A DNA stretch of 64,000 nucleotides from Streptosporangium sp. NBC_01495 (GCF_036250735.1 NZ_CP109430.1:558001-622000), one strand, 5' to 3'; positions 35,332 to 46,020 are shown, counted from the first letter of the stretch. Numbers and translations are program-made. Notes: a model not told the origin generated them from the letters alone.

Positions 35332-35611
35332 GGGTCGGGTGCCTCTCCGGCGAACAGGCGCTGTGAACCCTAGGAACTATAGGTCGGGTTTCCATTTCCC
35401 CGAACCAATACACAAGATTTTCTTCGCGTTGGTCCTGCTAATCACAGGGAGATAACAACCGTTTATCCGATATTTCCTGCCGTCCGCTCCGGGGCTACGG
35501 CACGGACCGGCAAAGTCAGGGACGAGGCACGTCCGGGCGATGGGAAGGTGTTTCCCCGTGACGGCCGAAGACGGCCCGAGAATGCGTACGCGCGACAGCT
35601 GTGAGGAACCG
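35332..35611. promoter_or_regulatory. Divergent, A+T-rich promoter region of the glycan genes
   Basis: This 280-bp gap separates the minus-strand wzz operon from the GH26 gene. It is among the most A+T-rich parts of the locus (35365-35480). On the minus strand TATAGT (about 35381-35376) is a good -10, with a weak TTCGGG 17 bp before it. No transcription-factor site is recognised. Confidence 0.45.
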
Positions 35612-36811
35612 GTGCATCGGACAAATGCCGCTATAGACGTAATTCCGCGCGTGGTCAGAATCGCCGGTTCCGGCCTCGTCCTGGCGCTGGGGCTGGGCAC
35701 CCTCGCACTGGGGGTCGCGGGGCTGAGCGGGGGCGGCCGGGCCTCGAACGCCGCGGGCGCCCCGAGCGCCGCCGACGCCGGGAAACCCCTGGACGCCGCG
35801 GGGGCCACCGGCGCGGGGGAGGGCGCGGACGCGCCGGGAGTTCCGGGCCCGCCGGGCCCGTCCGCCGAGCCGTCCCGGGCGGCCTGCGAGGTCAGCGCCA
35901 GGCTCGTGCCCTCCTGCGGCGCCTGGTGGGGCGTCGCGCCGGAGATCTTCACGGGACGGCCTCCCGGGCGGGCACTGGAGAGGGCCGAGAAGCGCATGAA
36001 CCGGCCGGCCGACATCATGCACGTCTACCACCGGGGCGACGAGCTCTTCCCGACCCCCGCGGAGCGCGCCATCGCCCGCGACCCGGACGGCCGCAGGCTC
36101 CTGCTGATCAACTGGAAACCGTCCCTCGACCACACCTGGGAGCAGATCGCCCGCGGGGCGCTGGACGGGCGGATCGACCGGCTCGCCGCCCACATCGTGA
36201 GGACCTTCCCCGAGAAGTTCTTCCTCACCATTCACCACGAGCCGGAGAACGACGTGCGGGAGGCCCGCGGCAAGGGGATGACGGCGGCCGACTACGCCGC
36301 CATGTTCCGCCACGTGGTGACGCGCCTGCGGCACGGGGGCGTGACCAACGCGGTCACGGTGATGACCTACATGGGCGCGCCCAACTGGGCGTCCGAACCC
36401 TGGTTCGAGAAGCTCTACCCCGGTGACGACGTGGTCGACTGGGTGGCGATGGACCCCTACGTCGACCACAGGGTCCACAGCTTCGACGGGCTGGTCAACA
36501 AGACCCGCCCCGAGTTCCCCCGGTGGCCGGGGTTCTACCGCTGGATGCGGGAACGCTTCCCGGAGAAACCCGTCATGCTCGCCGAGTGGGGCGTCTTCGA
36601 GCGTCACGACCGGCCCGGGTTCAAGGAGTCGTTCTTCGCCTCGGTGCGCCGGGAGATCGGCGAATACCCGCAGATCAAGGCCCTGGTCTACTTCGACTCG
36701 CCGCGCGCCCCCCGGGGCGACACCCGGTTCGACACCACACCCGGCGGCCGGAGGGCCTTCGGCGAGCTCGCCCGCGACCCGCGCCTCAACGCCGCCGTCC
36801 CCGCCGGCTGA
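35612..36811 (+). CDS. Secreted or membrane-anchored GH26-like glycoside hydrolase
   Basis: A 399-residue protein. An N-terminal hydrophobic helix (about 12-38, RIAGSGLVLALGLGTLALGV) is followed by an Ala/Gly/Pro-rich linker and a TIM-barrel domain (about 95-395) with the GH26 pattern: acid/base in KFFLTIHHEPEND and nucleophile in VMLAEWGVFE. It should cleave beta-linked glycans outside the cell, probably trimming or releasing the polymer made here. GTG 35612 is chosen because GAGGA precedes it and the helix then sits at the N-terminus; ATG 35582 and GTG 35558 are alternatives. Confidence 0.8.
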   Translation: MHRTNAAIDVIPRVVRIAGSGLVLALGLGTLALGVAGLSGGGRASNAAGAPSAADAGKPLDAAGATGAGEGADAPGVPGPPGPSAEPSRAACEVSARLVPSCGAWWGVAPEIFTGRPPGRALERAEKRMNRPADIMHVYHRGDELFPTPAERAIARDPDGRRLLLINWKPSLDHTWEQIARGALDGRIDRLAAHIVRTFPEKFFLTIHHEPENDVREARGKGMTAADYAAMFRHVVTRLRHGGVTNAVTVMTYMGAPNWASEPWFEKLYPGDDVVDWVAMDPYVDHRVHSFDGLVNKTRPEFPRWPGFYRWMRERFPEKPVMLAEWGVFERHDRPGFKESFFASVRREIGEYPQIKALVYFDSPRAPRGDTRFDTTPGGRRAFGELARDPRLNAAVPAG

Positions 36812-36914
36812 CCCCCGCCACACCGCCGGGTACGGCCACCGGATCCCGCCGCCGTACGGGCCGAAGTCCCGTACGGCGGCAGGGAAAGGCGAGGGTCGGT
36901 GAGTGGCGGCGCCG

Positions 36915-37056
36915 TGTCATCGGATCCGACCCGGCGTGTCCAGGTCGTCGGATCCAGGTCGTCACCCCCGACCCGGCGGATCCAGGCCATCGGATCCAGG
37001 TCGTCACCCCCGACCCGGCGGGCCCAGGACGTCGGCCCCGGCCCGCCGGACCCGGA
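36915..37056. repeat. 42-bp tandem repeats downstream of the GH26 gene
   Basis: A 28-bp block starting GGATCCAGGTCGTCACC occurs at 36950 and again, 42 bp later, at 36992; partial copies precede and follow it. It lies between convergent genes and no coding frame is credible. The remaining spacer from 36812 has a short CCGCCGTACGG inverted repeat. Confidence 0.7.
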
Positions 37057-38286
37057 TCATCGGATCCAGCCGCCCTGGATCAGCGGGTCGAGCACCTGGT
37101 GCACCGCCCGGTCCACGCTGATGCCGGTGGTGTCGATCTCCAGGTCGGCGTCGTCCGGCTCCTCGTACGGGTCGGAGATGCCGGTGAACTCGGGGATGAG
37201 CCCCGCGCGGGCCTTGGCGTAGAGCCCCTTGCGGTCGCGGCGCTCGCACTCCTCCAGGGGGGTGGAGACGTGGACCAGCAGGAAGTCGGCGCCGACGGCC
37301 TCGACCATCGCGCGTACCTCCTCGCGGGTGGCGGCGTAGGGCGCGATGGGCGCGCAGATCGCCAGGCCGCCGTGCCTGGCGGCCTCGGCGGCGACGAAGC
37401 CGATGCGGCGGATGTTGAGGTCGCGGTCCTTCTTGGAGAAGGTGAGCCCCGCCGACAGCAGGTGGCGGACCACGTCGCCGTCGAGGTAGGTCACCGTGCG
37501 GCTGCCGCGCTCCAGCAGCGCGTCGCGCAGCCCCCGGGCGACGGTCGACTTGCCCGAGCCGGACAGGCCGGTGAAGAAGACCACCAGCCCCCGCCGGTGC
37601 GGGGGGCCGGGGAGCGTCACGGGCTCGGGGCCCGCCAGGTGCTCGGTCGCGCCGTAGGCCTCGGCCACGCGCTCGCGCAGCTCCAGGTCGATGGCGGGCT
37701 CCCTGGGCGCCAGCGGCACCACCGCCACGAGCGTGCCCTCGGGCAGCCCGTCGCGGGCCTTGAGCGCGGCGCGGACCACCGCGGGCCCGCCCTCGCCGTA
37801 CGCCAGCGGGAGCAGCAGGATCGACGCCTCCAGTTCCTGCGCGGTCGCCACGATCTCGCCGAGGTCGCCCAGCGGCCCGCGCATGGTGACGGCCAGGACC
37901 GACTCCCGCCCGTGCAACTCCTTGCGGACCCGCTCCGGGGTGAGGCGGAGCCGGGCGAACGGTCCGTGCTCGGGGGCGTCGAGGGCCTCGACCGGTCCGG
38001 CGACGAAGCCGTTCTCGCGCCCGGTGACGGTCAGCACGGCCAGTGCCGCGCCCTCGGGGTCGCGCAGGGTGATCCGGTCGCCAGGGGCGGCCGGGTGGTC
38101 GTCCGGCAGGGTGAGGGTGACCGGCGCGGGCCACGGCGTGCCGTCGGCGAGCGTGCCGCGCTCGTCCACGGAGTGTGCGTCGGCCGAGCTCAGGAAGCCC
38201 GTCAGCGGCCTGAAGGCGCCGGAGAGCAGCAGCTCAAGGTCGGCCAGCTCGCGGGCGTCTGGGGTCCACTCGAAAGGCGCCGTCAT
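37057..38286 (-). CDS. cysC: APS kinase fused to a degenerate ATP-sulfurylase-like domain
   Basis: A 409-residue fusion. Residues about 225-409 are a full APS kinase: P-loop FFTGLSGSGKSTVARGL, DGDVVRHLL, DRDLNIRRIGFVAAEAARHG and GLYAKARAG. It phosphorylates APS to PAPS, the donor for sulfotransferases. The first ~215 residues align in style with the PUA-like and following part of ATP sulfurylase (RPLTGFLSS...), but the catalytic QxRNPxHxxH and GRDHAG motifs are absent, so APS must come from CysDN. ATG 38286 follows GGAG; ATG 38298 is possible. This completes the PAPS route of the locus. Confidence 0.88.
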   Translation of the reverse strand: MTAPFEWTPDARELADLELLLSGAFRPLTGFLSSADAHSVDERGTLADGTPWPAPVTLTLPDDHPAAPGDRITLRDPEGAALAVLTVTGRENGFVAGPVEALDAPEHGPFARLRLTPERVRKELHGRESVLAVTMRGPLGDLGEIVATAQELEASILLLPLAYGEGGPAVVRAALKARDGLPEGTLVAVVPLAPREPAIDLELRERVAEAYGATEHLAGPEPVTLPGPPHRRGLVVFFTGLSGSGKSTVARGLRDALLERGSRTVTYLDGDVVRHLLSAGLTFSKKDRDLNIRRIGFVAAEAARHGGLAICAPIAPYAATREEVRAMVEAVGADFLLVHVSTPLEECERRDRKGLYAKARAGLIPEFTGISDPYEEPDDADLEIDTTGISVDRAVHQVLDPLIQGGWIR

Positions 38287-38406
38287 CTGCTCCACCATCG
38301 TGATCGTCGGACTTCCCTGTCCCGCCCGCTCACGATGGGCGTCCCTGTCCGGCGAACCTGGGATCCAGCCGTCCGGTGAATCCCAGGTGCCTCGGTCCGG
38401 TGGATC

Positions 38407-39135
38407 TCAGATCAACCGGGCGAAGTGACTCTGGGGCTTGCGGATCACCAAAGTTATCTCGTCGTGAGACGCGGGCCGGCTCCCCCTGGAGAGGGCCTCC
38501 ACCACCGAGCAGGCGGCGCGGGCAAGCTTACCGAGAGGTCCGCGGAGCGCGGGACCACTGGCGGCGGAGATGTCCTCGGTCACCATCAGCCCGCGCACCA
38601 GGCAGAAGGAGTGCATCCCCTCGCGCGAGGCGATCTGCTCGTAGACGACGGGCAGCGGGCCCACGGTCCCCGCCGGGGCGAACCTGGGCCACATCAGCCG
38701 CCGCAGCCTCGACGGCGTCAGCCGGTCGCACGCCCCGTACGCCGAAGCCCGGTCACGCATCCTGACCAGCAGCAGCCCGCCGGGGCGCAGCCCGGTGAGC
38801 AGCCGGTCGAGCACCAGCTCGGCGTGCTCGATCCGCTCCAGCAGGAACGGCACGTAGACGATGTCGAAAGCCCGCGGGGGCACCGGCACGGAGCGCAGGT
38901 CGCCCAGCGCCCAGGAGTCCAGGTCCTTGCGGGCGGACGTGCTCGTGCGCAACACGGGCAGGTCCTCGTCGATCCCGATGACCCTGGACTCCGTCTGCGC
39001 CAGATCAAGCGGTTCAGGCCATCCGCACCCGGCGATCAGGATGTCGAGCCGCCGGCCGAGCTGGCTGCTCCACTGCTCCCTGATCCGCTGACTCAACAGG
39101 TCGTCTCGATCGACGACCGACCTCACCTCTGACAT
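38407..39135 (-). CDS. SAM-dependent methyltransferase (class I)
   Basis: A 242-residue Rossmann-fold methyltransferase. Motif I is DILIAGCGWPEPL (G-x-G form), the acidic residue that binds ribose is in RVIGIDEDL, and motif IV/V is FDIVYVPFLLERIEHAELVLDRLLTGLRPGGLLLVRM. The C-terminal half is unique, so substrate cannot be told; a sugar or lipid of the adjacent glycan pathway is possible. ATG 39135 gives MSEVRSVVDRDD. It diverges from mfd. Confidence 0.82.
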   Translation of the reverse strand: MSEVRSVVDRDDLLSQRIREQWSSQLGRRLDILIAGCGWPEPLDLAQTESRVIGIDEDLPVLRTSTSARKDLDSWALGDLRSVPVPPRAFDIVYVPFLLERIEHAELVLDRLLTGLRPGGLLLVRMRDRASAYGACDRLTPSRLRRLMWPRFAPAGTVGPLPVVYEQIASREGMHSFCLVRGLMVTEDISAASGPALRGPLGKLARAACSVVEALSRGSRPASHDEITLVIRKPQSHFARLI

Positions 39136-39288
39136 GTAACCGAGAGTAGTCAACTCAGCACGATTCGTCGCGCATTTACCACTCTTTGCGAGAGCGGGCG
39201 CCCAGGCAAGTAGCCTTGAGCGGGTACCCCCCGTGTCTTCCCGGCCCGGGGCTGTCGTGTTGCCGTCGTGGGGCTGTGGGCGAATCTG

Positions 39289-42200
39289 ATGAGTCTTTCC
39301 GGACTTCTGGACCTTGTCGCCGGGGAGCCTGAGCTGGCTTCCCTTCTTCGGGACGTGCGCGGGGGCGACTCGTCCGACGTGTCGCTGGTCGCGCCGCCGG
39401 CGCTGCGCCCCTTCGCGGTGGCGGCGCTGGCCAGGGAGGGCGCCAAGGGGGCGGCCAGGACCGTCCTCGCGGTGACCGCCACCGGACGCGAGGCCGAGGA
39501 TCTCGCCTCGGCCCTCACCAGCCTTCTGGACGAGAGCACCGTCGCGGTCTTCCCCGCCTGGGAGACGCTCCCGCACGAGCGCCTGTCGCCGCGCAGCGAC
39601 ACCGTGGGGCAGCGCCTGGCGGTGCTGCGCAGGCTGGCCCACCCGGTCGAGGGCGACCACTCGGCGGGGCCGCTGCACGTGGTCGTCGCGCCGATCAGGG
39701 CGCTGCTCCAGCCGATCGTACGGGGGCTGGGCGACCTGCGGCCGGTGCGACTGCGCGCCGGGGAGGACGCCGATCTCGCCGCCGTCGTCCACAGCCTCGT
39801 GGAGAACGGCTACCACCGGGTCGACATGGTGGAGAAGCGCGGCGAGGTCGCGGTCAGGGGTGGCCTGCTCGACGTCTTCCCGCCCACGGAGGAGCACCCG
39901 CTCCGGCTGGAGTTCTGGGGCGACACCGTCGAGGAGATCCGCTGGTTCAAGGTCGCCGACCAGCGCTCGCTGGAGGTGGCCGAGGACGGGCTGTTCGCCG
40001 CCCCCTGCCGGGAGCTGCTGCTGACCGCCGACGTCAGGGAGAGGGCGAGGGAGCTCGCCGAGGCGCATCCCTCGCTGAGCGAGATCCTGGAGCAGCTGGC
40101 CGAGGGCGTGCCGATGGAGGGCATGGAGGCGTTCGCGCCGGTGCTCGCCGGGGAGATGGACCTGCTCATCGATCACCTGCCGGAACAGTCGGCGATCTTC
40201 GTGTGTGACCCGGAGCGCATCCGCGGGCGCGCCGACGAGCTGGTGCGGACCAGTCAGGAGTTCCTGGAGGCGTCCTGGATCAACGCGGCGTCCGGCGGCG
40301 AGGCGCCGATCGACCTGGGCGCGGCGGCCTTCCGCGGGCTGGAGGAGATCCGCGACCACGCGCGAAGGCTCGGCCGGCCCTGGTGGTCGCTCGCGCCGTT
40401 CGGAGCCGACACCGACGGCGCCGACGACTCGACCTCCCCGGTCACCGGGGGACCGGGTGGCGGGCAGGCGCTGAGGGCGCGCGAGGTGGAGTCCTACCGG
40501 GGCGACACCCAGCGGGCGCTGTCCGACATCAAGGGCTGGCTCGACTCCGACCGGGTCGTCGTCCTGCTGAGCGAGGGGCACGGCCCCGCCGAGCGCATGG
40601 TCGAGCTGCTCAAGGGCGTCGACCTGCCCGCGCGCCTGGAGCCGGGCCTCGACACCGTGCCCGACAGGAAGGTCGTCCACGTCACCACGGGCCTGGTCGA
40701 GCACGGGTTCGTCACCCCGGCGCTGGCCGTGCTGACCCACCTCGACCTGGTCGGCCAGAAGGCGTCGACCAAGGACATGCGGCGGCTGCCCTCCCGGCGC
40801 CGCAACATGGTCGACCCGCTCCAGCTCAAGGTCGGCGACCACGTCGTGCACGAGCAGCACGGCGTGGGCCGCTACGTCGAGATGGTGCAGCGGACCGTGC
40901 AGGGCGCCACCCGCGAGTACCTGGTGATCGAGTACGCCAAGGGCGACCGCCTCTACGTGCCGACCGACCAGCTCGACGAGGTCACCCGCTACGTCGGCGG
41001 CGAGGCGCCCACGCTCAACCGGATGGGCGGCGCCGACTGGGCCAAGGCCAAGACCAAGGCCAAGAAGGCGGTCAAGGAGATCGCCGGAGAGCTGATCCGC
41101 CTGTACTCCGCCCGGATGGCCTCGCCGGGACACGCCTTCGCGCCCGACAGCCCCTGGCAGCGGGAGATGGAGGACGCCTTCCCGTACGCCGAGACGGGCG
41201 ACCAGCTGGAGGCGATCGACGAGGTCAAGCGCGACATGGAGCGCCCGATCCCGATGGACCGGCTGATCTGCGGCGACGTGGGCTACGGCAAGACGGAGAT
41301 CGCGGTGCGGGCGGCGTTCAAGGCGGTGCAGGACGGCAAGCAGGTGGCGGTCCTGGTGCCGACCACGCTGCTGGTGCAGCAGCACATGTCGACCTTCGTC
41401 GAGCGGTTCTCCGGGTTCCCGCTGAACGTCAGGCCGCTGTCGCGCTTCCAGAGCGACGGCGAGGTCAAGGCGACCATGGAGGGCATGCGGGAGGGCTCGG
41501 TCGACATCGTGATCGGCACGCACCGGCTGTTCTCGCCCGAGGTCAGGTTCAAGCAGCTCGGCCTGATCATCATCGACGAGGAGCAGCGGTTCGGCGTCGA
41601 GCACAAGGAGGCGATGAAGCACCTGCGCACCCAGGTCGACGTGCTGGCCATGTCGGCCACCCCGATCCCCCGCACGCTGGAGATGGGCCTCACCGGCATC
41701 AGGGAGATGTCCACGATCCTCACCCCGCCGGAGGAGCGCCACCCGATCCTCACCTTCGTCGGCCCGTACGACGAGAAGCAGATCGGCGCCGCGATCCGGC
41801 GCGAGCTGATGCGCGACGGCCAGGTCTTCTTCGTCCACAACCGCGTGGCCAGCATCAACAAGGTCTCGGCCATGCTGCGCGAGCTCGTGCCCGAGGCCAG
41901 GATCGCCGTCGCGCACGGCCAGATGCAGGAGCACCAGCTGGAGAGGATCATGGTGGGCTTCTGGGAGCGCGACTTCGACGTGCTCGTCTGCACCACGATC
42001 GTCGAGTCCGGCCTGGACGTGCCCAACGCCAACACCCTGATCGTCGACCGGGCCGACAACTATGGCCTGTCCCAGCTCCACCAGCTGCGCGGCCGGGTCG
42101 GCCGGGGCCGCGAGCGCGGTTACGCCTACTTCCTGTACCCGCCGGAGAAGCCGCTCACCGAGACCGCCCACGAGCGCCTGGCCACCATCTCCCAGCACAC

Positions 42201-42858
42201 CGAGATGGGCGCGGGCATGTACGTGGCGATGAAGGACCTGGAGATCCGCGGCGCGGGCAACATCCTGGGCGCCGAGCAGTCGGGCTTCATCGCGGGCGTC
42301 GGCTTCGACCTGTACGTGCGCATGATGGCCGAGGCCGTGCAGGAGCAGAAGGCCAAGCTGGCGGGCACCTACCGGGAGGACGAGCGGCCCGACGTCAAGG
42401 TCGAGCTGCCGATCAACGCCCACATCCCGCACGACTACGTCACCTCCGAGCGGCTGCGCCTGGAGGCGTACAAGCGGATCGCCGCGATCGGCTCCGACTC
42501 CGACATCGGCGCGGTGCGCGACGAGCTCGTCGACCGGTACGGACGGCCGCCCCAGCAGGTGGAGAACCTGCTGGAGGTCGCCCGCTTCCGCGTCCGCGCC
42601 CGCCGCGCCGGGCTCACCGACGTCACCCTGCAGGGGCAGAACATCAAGTTCGCGCCGGTGGACCTGAAAGACTCCCAGCAGGTCAGGCTGCAAAGGCTCT
42701 ACCCGAAGGCACTGCTGAAGCAGGCGGCCGGTACGTTGCTGGTGCCGGTGCCCAAGACCAGACCCCTCGGTGGCCAGCCGCTGCGCGACCTGGACCTGCT
42801 CAAGTGGTGCGGTGATCTCGTCGAGGCGATGTTCCTCGAAACCGTGCGGGTAGAGTAA
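39289..42858 (+). CDS. mfd: Transcription-repair coupling factor
   Basis: A 1189-residue ATP-dependent translocase that removes RNA polymerase stalled at DNA damage and recruits UvrA. The N-terminal UvrB-homology region (1-480) is followed by the RNA polymerase-interacting CarD-like domain (LKVGDHVVHEQHGVGRYVEM, about 515), the RecG-like helicase core with Walker A GDVGYGKTEIAVRA (about 661) and DEEQRFG (about 763), then SATPIPRTLEM, and the TRCF C-terminal domain. ATG 39289 is chosen; GTG 39268 is possible. It begins the conserved mfd-surA-mazG-eno run. Confidence 0.97.
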   Translation: MSLSGLLDLVAGEPELASLLRDVRGGDSSDVSLVAPPALRPFAVAALAREGAKGAARTVLAVTATGREAEDLASALTSLLDESTVAVFPAWETLPHERLSPRSDTVGQRLAVLRRLAHPVEGDHSAGPLHVVVAPIRALLQPIVRGLGDLRPVRLRAGEDADLAAVVHSLVENGYHRVDMVEKRGEVAVRGGLLDVFPPTEEHPLRLEFWGDTVEEIRWFKVADQRSLEVAEDGLFAAPCRELLLTADVRERARELAEAHPSLSEILEQLAEGVPMEGMEAFAPVLAGEMDLLIDHLPEQSAIFVCDPERIRGRADELVRTSQEFLEASWINAASGGEAPIDLGAAAFRGLEEIRDHARRLGRPWWSLAPFGADTDGADDSTSPVTGGPGGGQALRAREVESYRGDTQRALSDIKGWLDSDRVVVLLSEGHGPAERMVELLKGVDLPARLEPGLDTVPDRKVVHVTTGLVEHGFVTPALAVLTHLDLVGQKASTKDMRRLPSRRRNMVDPLQLKVGDHVVHEQHGVGRYVEMVQRTVQGATREYLVIEYAKGDRLYVPTDQLDEVTRYVGGEAPTLNRMGGADWAKAKTKAKKAVKEIAGELIRLYSARMASPGHAFAPDSPWQREMEDAFPYAETGDQLEAIDEVKRDMERPIPMDRLICGDVGYGKTEIAVRAAFKAVQDGKQVAVLVPTTLLVQQHMSTFVERFSGFPLNVRPLSRFQSDGEVKATMEGMREGSVDIVIGTHRLFSPEVRFKQLGLIIIDEEQRFGVEHKEAMKHLRTQVDVLAMSATPIPRTLEMGLTGIREMSTILTPPEERHPILTFVGPYDEKQIGAAIRRELMRDGQVFFVHNRVASINKVSAMLRELVPEARIAVAHGQMQEHQLERIMVGFWERDFDVLVCTTIVESGLDVPNANTLIVDRADNYGLSQLHQLRGRVGRGRERGYAYFLYPPEKPLTETAHERLATISQHTEMGAGMYVAMKDLEIRGAGNILGAEQSGFIAGVGFDLYVRMMAEAVQEQKAKLAGTYREDERPDVKVELPINAHIPHDYVTSERLRLEAYKRIAAIGSDSDIGAVRDELVDRYGRPPQQVENLLEVARFRVRARRAGLTDVTLQGQNIKFAPVDLKDSQQVRLQRLYPKALLKQAAGTLLVPVPKTRPLGGQPLRDLDLLKWCGDLVEAMFLETVRVE

Positions 42859-42885
42859 GCGACGTTTGTCGTGAAGGGAACGCAT

Positions 42886-43530
42886 GTGAAGTCGACTCGA
42901 ATTCGCGTCATCCTGGCGGTCGCCGCCGCCGGTGTCGCGCTGACCGCCTGCTCTCCGAACCAGGCCGGTGCCGCCGCCGTCGTGGGCGGGGAGCGCATCA
43001 GCTCCGGTGAGCTGGACAGGAACGTGCGCGAGTACGAGGCGGCGCTGGCCAAGGCCAACGTCTCCGCCTCCCAGCTGCAGTTCCAGGACAGCATTCCGCA
43101 GCTCGTGCTCTTCCAGCTGGCCAACGCCAAGCAGCACGCGCAGGTCGCGGCGAGCAAGGGCATCACGGTCACCGAGGGTGAGATCGACCAGGTGATCGCG
43201 GGCCAGGGCGGCCAGGAGAAGTTCGAGCAGCAGATGCTCCAGCAGGCCGTGGCGCCCTCGAACGCGCGCGAGTTCATGAAGTCGCAGGTGATGATCAGCA
43301 AGCTCATCGCCAAGTACGGCGGCGGCACGGACGAGGCCGCCATCCAGCGCGGTCAGGCGCAGGCGATCAAGGACCTGCAGGCCCTGCCGATCACCTGGAA
43401 CCCCCGGTACGGCAAGCTGAACGAGGAACGGAGCGAGCAGCAGCCGAGCGTCTTCGTCGACGCCGGCCGTTTCGGCGCCCCCGCCGCTCCAGGCCCCGCC
43501 GACGCGCCGCCCGCGCCGCCGCAGCAGTAG
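42886..43530 (+). CDS. SurA-N-like lipoprotein
   Basis: A 214-residue secreted lipoprotein. A signal peptide ending in the lipobox LTAC (Cys at about 22) is followed by a SurA/PrsA-type N-terminal chaperone domain (VGGERISSGELDRNVREYEAAL; KQHAQVAASKGITVTEGEID). No parvulin isomerase domain is present; the C-terminus is Pro/Ala-rich. It probably assists protein folding outside the membrane. GTG 42886 has AAGGGAACGCAT upstream. It lies between mfd and mazG as in many actinobacteria. Confidence 0.85.
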   Translation: MKSTRIRVILAVAAAGVALTACSPNQAGAAAVVGGERISSGELDRNVREYEAALAKANVSASQLQFQDSIPQLVLFQLANAKQHAQVAASKGITVTEGEIDQVIAGQGGQEKFEQQMLQQAVAPSNAREFMKSQVMISKLIAKYGGGTDEAAIQRGQAQAIKDLQALPITWNPRYGKLNEERSEQQPSVFVDAGRFGAPAAPGPADAPPAPPQQ

Positions 43531-43539
43531 CCTCCGGGC

Positions 43540-44484
43540 ATGCCGCTGATCGTCGTCACCACCTCGCCCCGGGTCGCCCCGGGGCTGCTCAGCCGCCGCG
43601 CGTGGCAGGTCCTTGAGGAGGGCCCGGTGCGTACCGGGTCCGCGGACCACCCGCACCTGCCCTACCTGGCGGAGGCCGGGGTCGAGGTCGAGGTGGTCGT
43701 CCCCGATCCGGCCGCGCTGGTCCGCGAGGCCGGGTCGGCGACCGTCGTGTGGCTGGAGGCCGACGAGACGCTGATGCGCTCCATCGGCTACGCCGCCGTG
43801 GCGCTTGAAGAGCCGCCGGTGATCGAGGTCGTGCCGGGCTCGTACGACCTGCCGGGCGCGCGGCTGCTCGACCTGGTCTCGGTGATGGACCGGCTCCGGG
43901 TCGAGTGCCCCTGGGACGCCCGCCAGACCCACGAGTCCCTGGCCCCGTACCTCATCGAGGAGGCCTACGAGGTGCTGGAGACCATCGAGGAGGGCGATCA
44001 CGCGGCGCTGCGCGAGGAGCTGGGCGACCTGCTCCTGCAGGTGGCCTTCCACGCGCGGGTCGCCGGTGAGCGGCCCGACGGGTTCGACGTCGACGACGTG
44101 GCCGAGGGCATCGTCGCCAAGCTCGTCCGCCGTCACCCGCACGTCTTCGCCGACACCCGGGTGGAGGGCGCGGGCGAGGTCAGCGCCAACTGGGAGACCA
44201 TCAAGGCCGCCGAGCGCGCGGCCAAGAACGGCGGCGACCCGGGTTCGGCCGTCGACGGCGTCCCGATGGGCCAGCCCGCGCTCTCCCTCGTCGCGCAGCT
44301 CCTGCGCCGTGCCGAGCGCGCCGGAGCCCCCGCAGCCCTCCCCGAGGGGGTTCCCGCCGACGGCCTGGGCGCCAGGCTCTTCGAGCTCGTACGGCAGGCG
44401 CAGGCGACCGGTCTCGACCCGGAGGCCGAGCTGCGCGCCGTCGCCCGCGCCTACCGCGACCAGGTCCGAGCCCAGCGGCTCTGA
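43540..44484 (+). CDS. mazG: Nucleoside triphosphate pyrophosphohydrolase
   Basis: A 314-residue MazG. After an N-terminal domain typical of actinobacterial MazG proteins (1-110), the catalytic helical domain has LLDLVSVMDRLRVECPWDARQTHESL, EEAYEVLETIEEGD (metal-binding ExxE) and EELGDLLLQVAFHARV (second acidic set). It removes pyrophosphate from non-canonical dNTPs/NTPs. The start ATG 43540 follows the lipoprotein stop by only 9 bp. Confidence 0.92.
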   Translation: MPLIVVTTSPRVAPGLLSRRAWQVLEEGPVRTGSADHPHLPYLAEAGVEVEVVVPDPAALVREAGSATVVWLEADETLMRSIGYAAVALEEPPVIEVVPGSYDLPGARLLDLVSVMDRLRVECPWDARQTHESLAPYLIEEAYEVLETIEEGDHAALREELGDLLLQVAFHARVAGERPDGFDVDDVAEGIVAKLVRRHPHVFADTRVEGAGEVSANWETIKAAERAAKNGGDPGSAVDGVPMGQPALSLVAQLLRRAERAGAPAALPEGVPADGLGARLFELVRQAQATGLDPEAELRAVARAYRDQVRAQRL

Positions 44485-44733
44485 GGGCGGGCCTCCGAGC
44501 CCGGCGGCCGCGGTGGCGCGTCGGGGCATCCTCCCGATTCGGGACGACGCGCGGCCCGGCCACCCCGCCCTCCGGCCTCCGACCACCTCCCGGACCCCGG
44601 CCGCCGCTTGGTGTCCGGTCACCTCCCAGCCCGTCCCCGGGCCCCTTACGGACATCATCCGGAAGCGTCCCGGCCGCCGTACCCGTCAGTAGGTATCGGT
44701 AGGCTTCTGAGGCAAACTGTCCTGCGACTTTAG

Positions 44734-46020
<1,287 letters not shown>

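Noticed and set aside
38407..44658. A 2083-codon minus-strand open frame
   Set aside because: It is the antisense shadow of mfd, the lipoprotein and mazG; only its last 242 codons (the methyltransferase, 38407-39135) are real.
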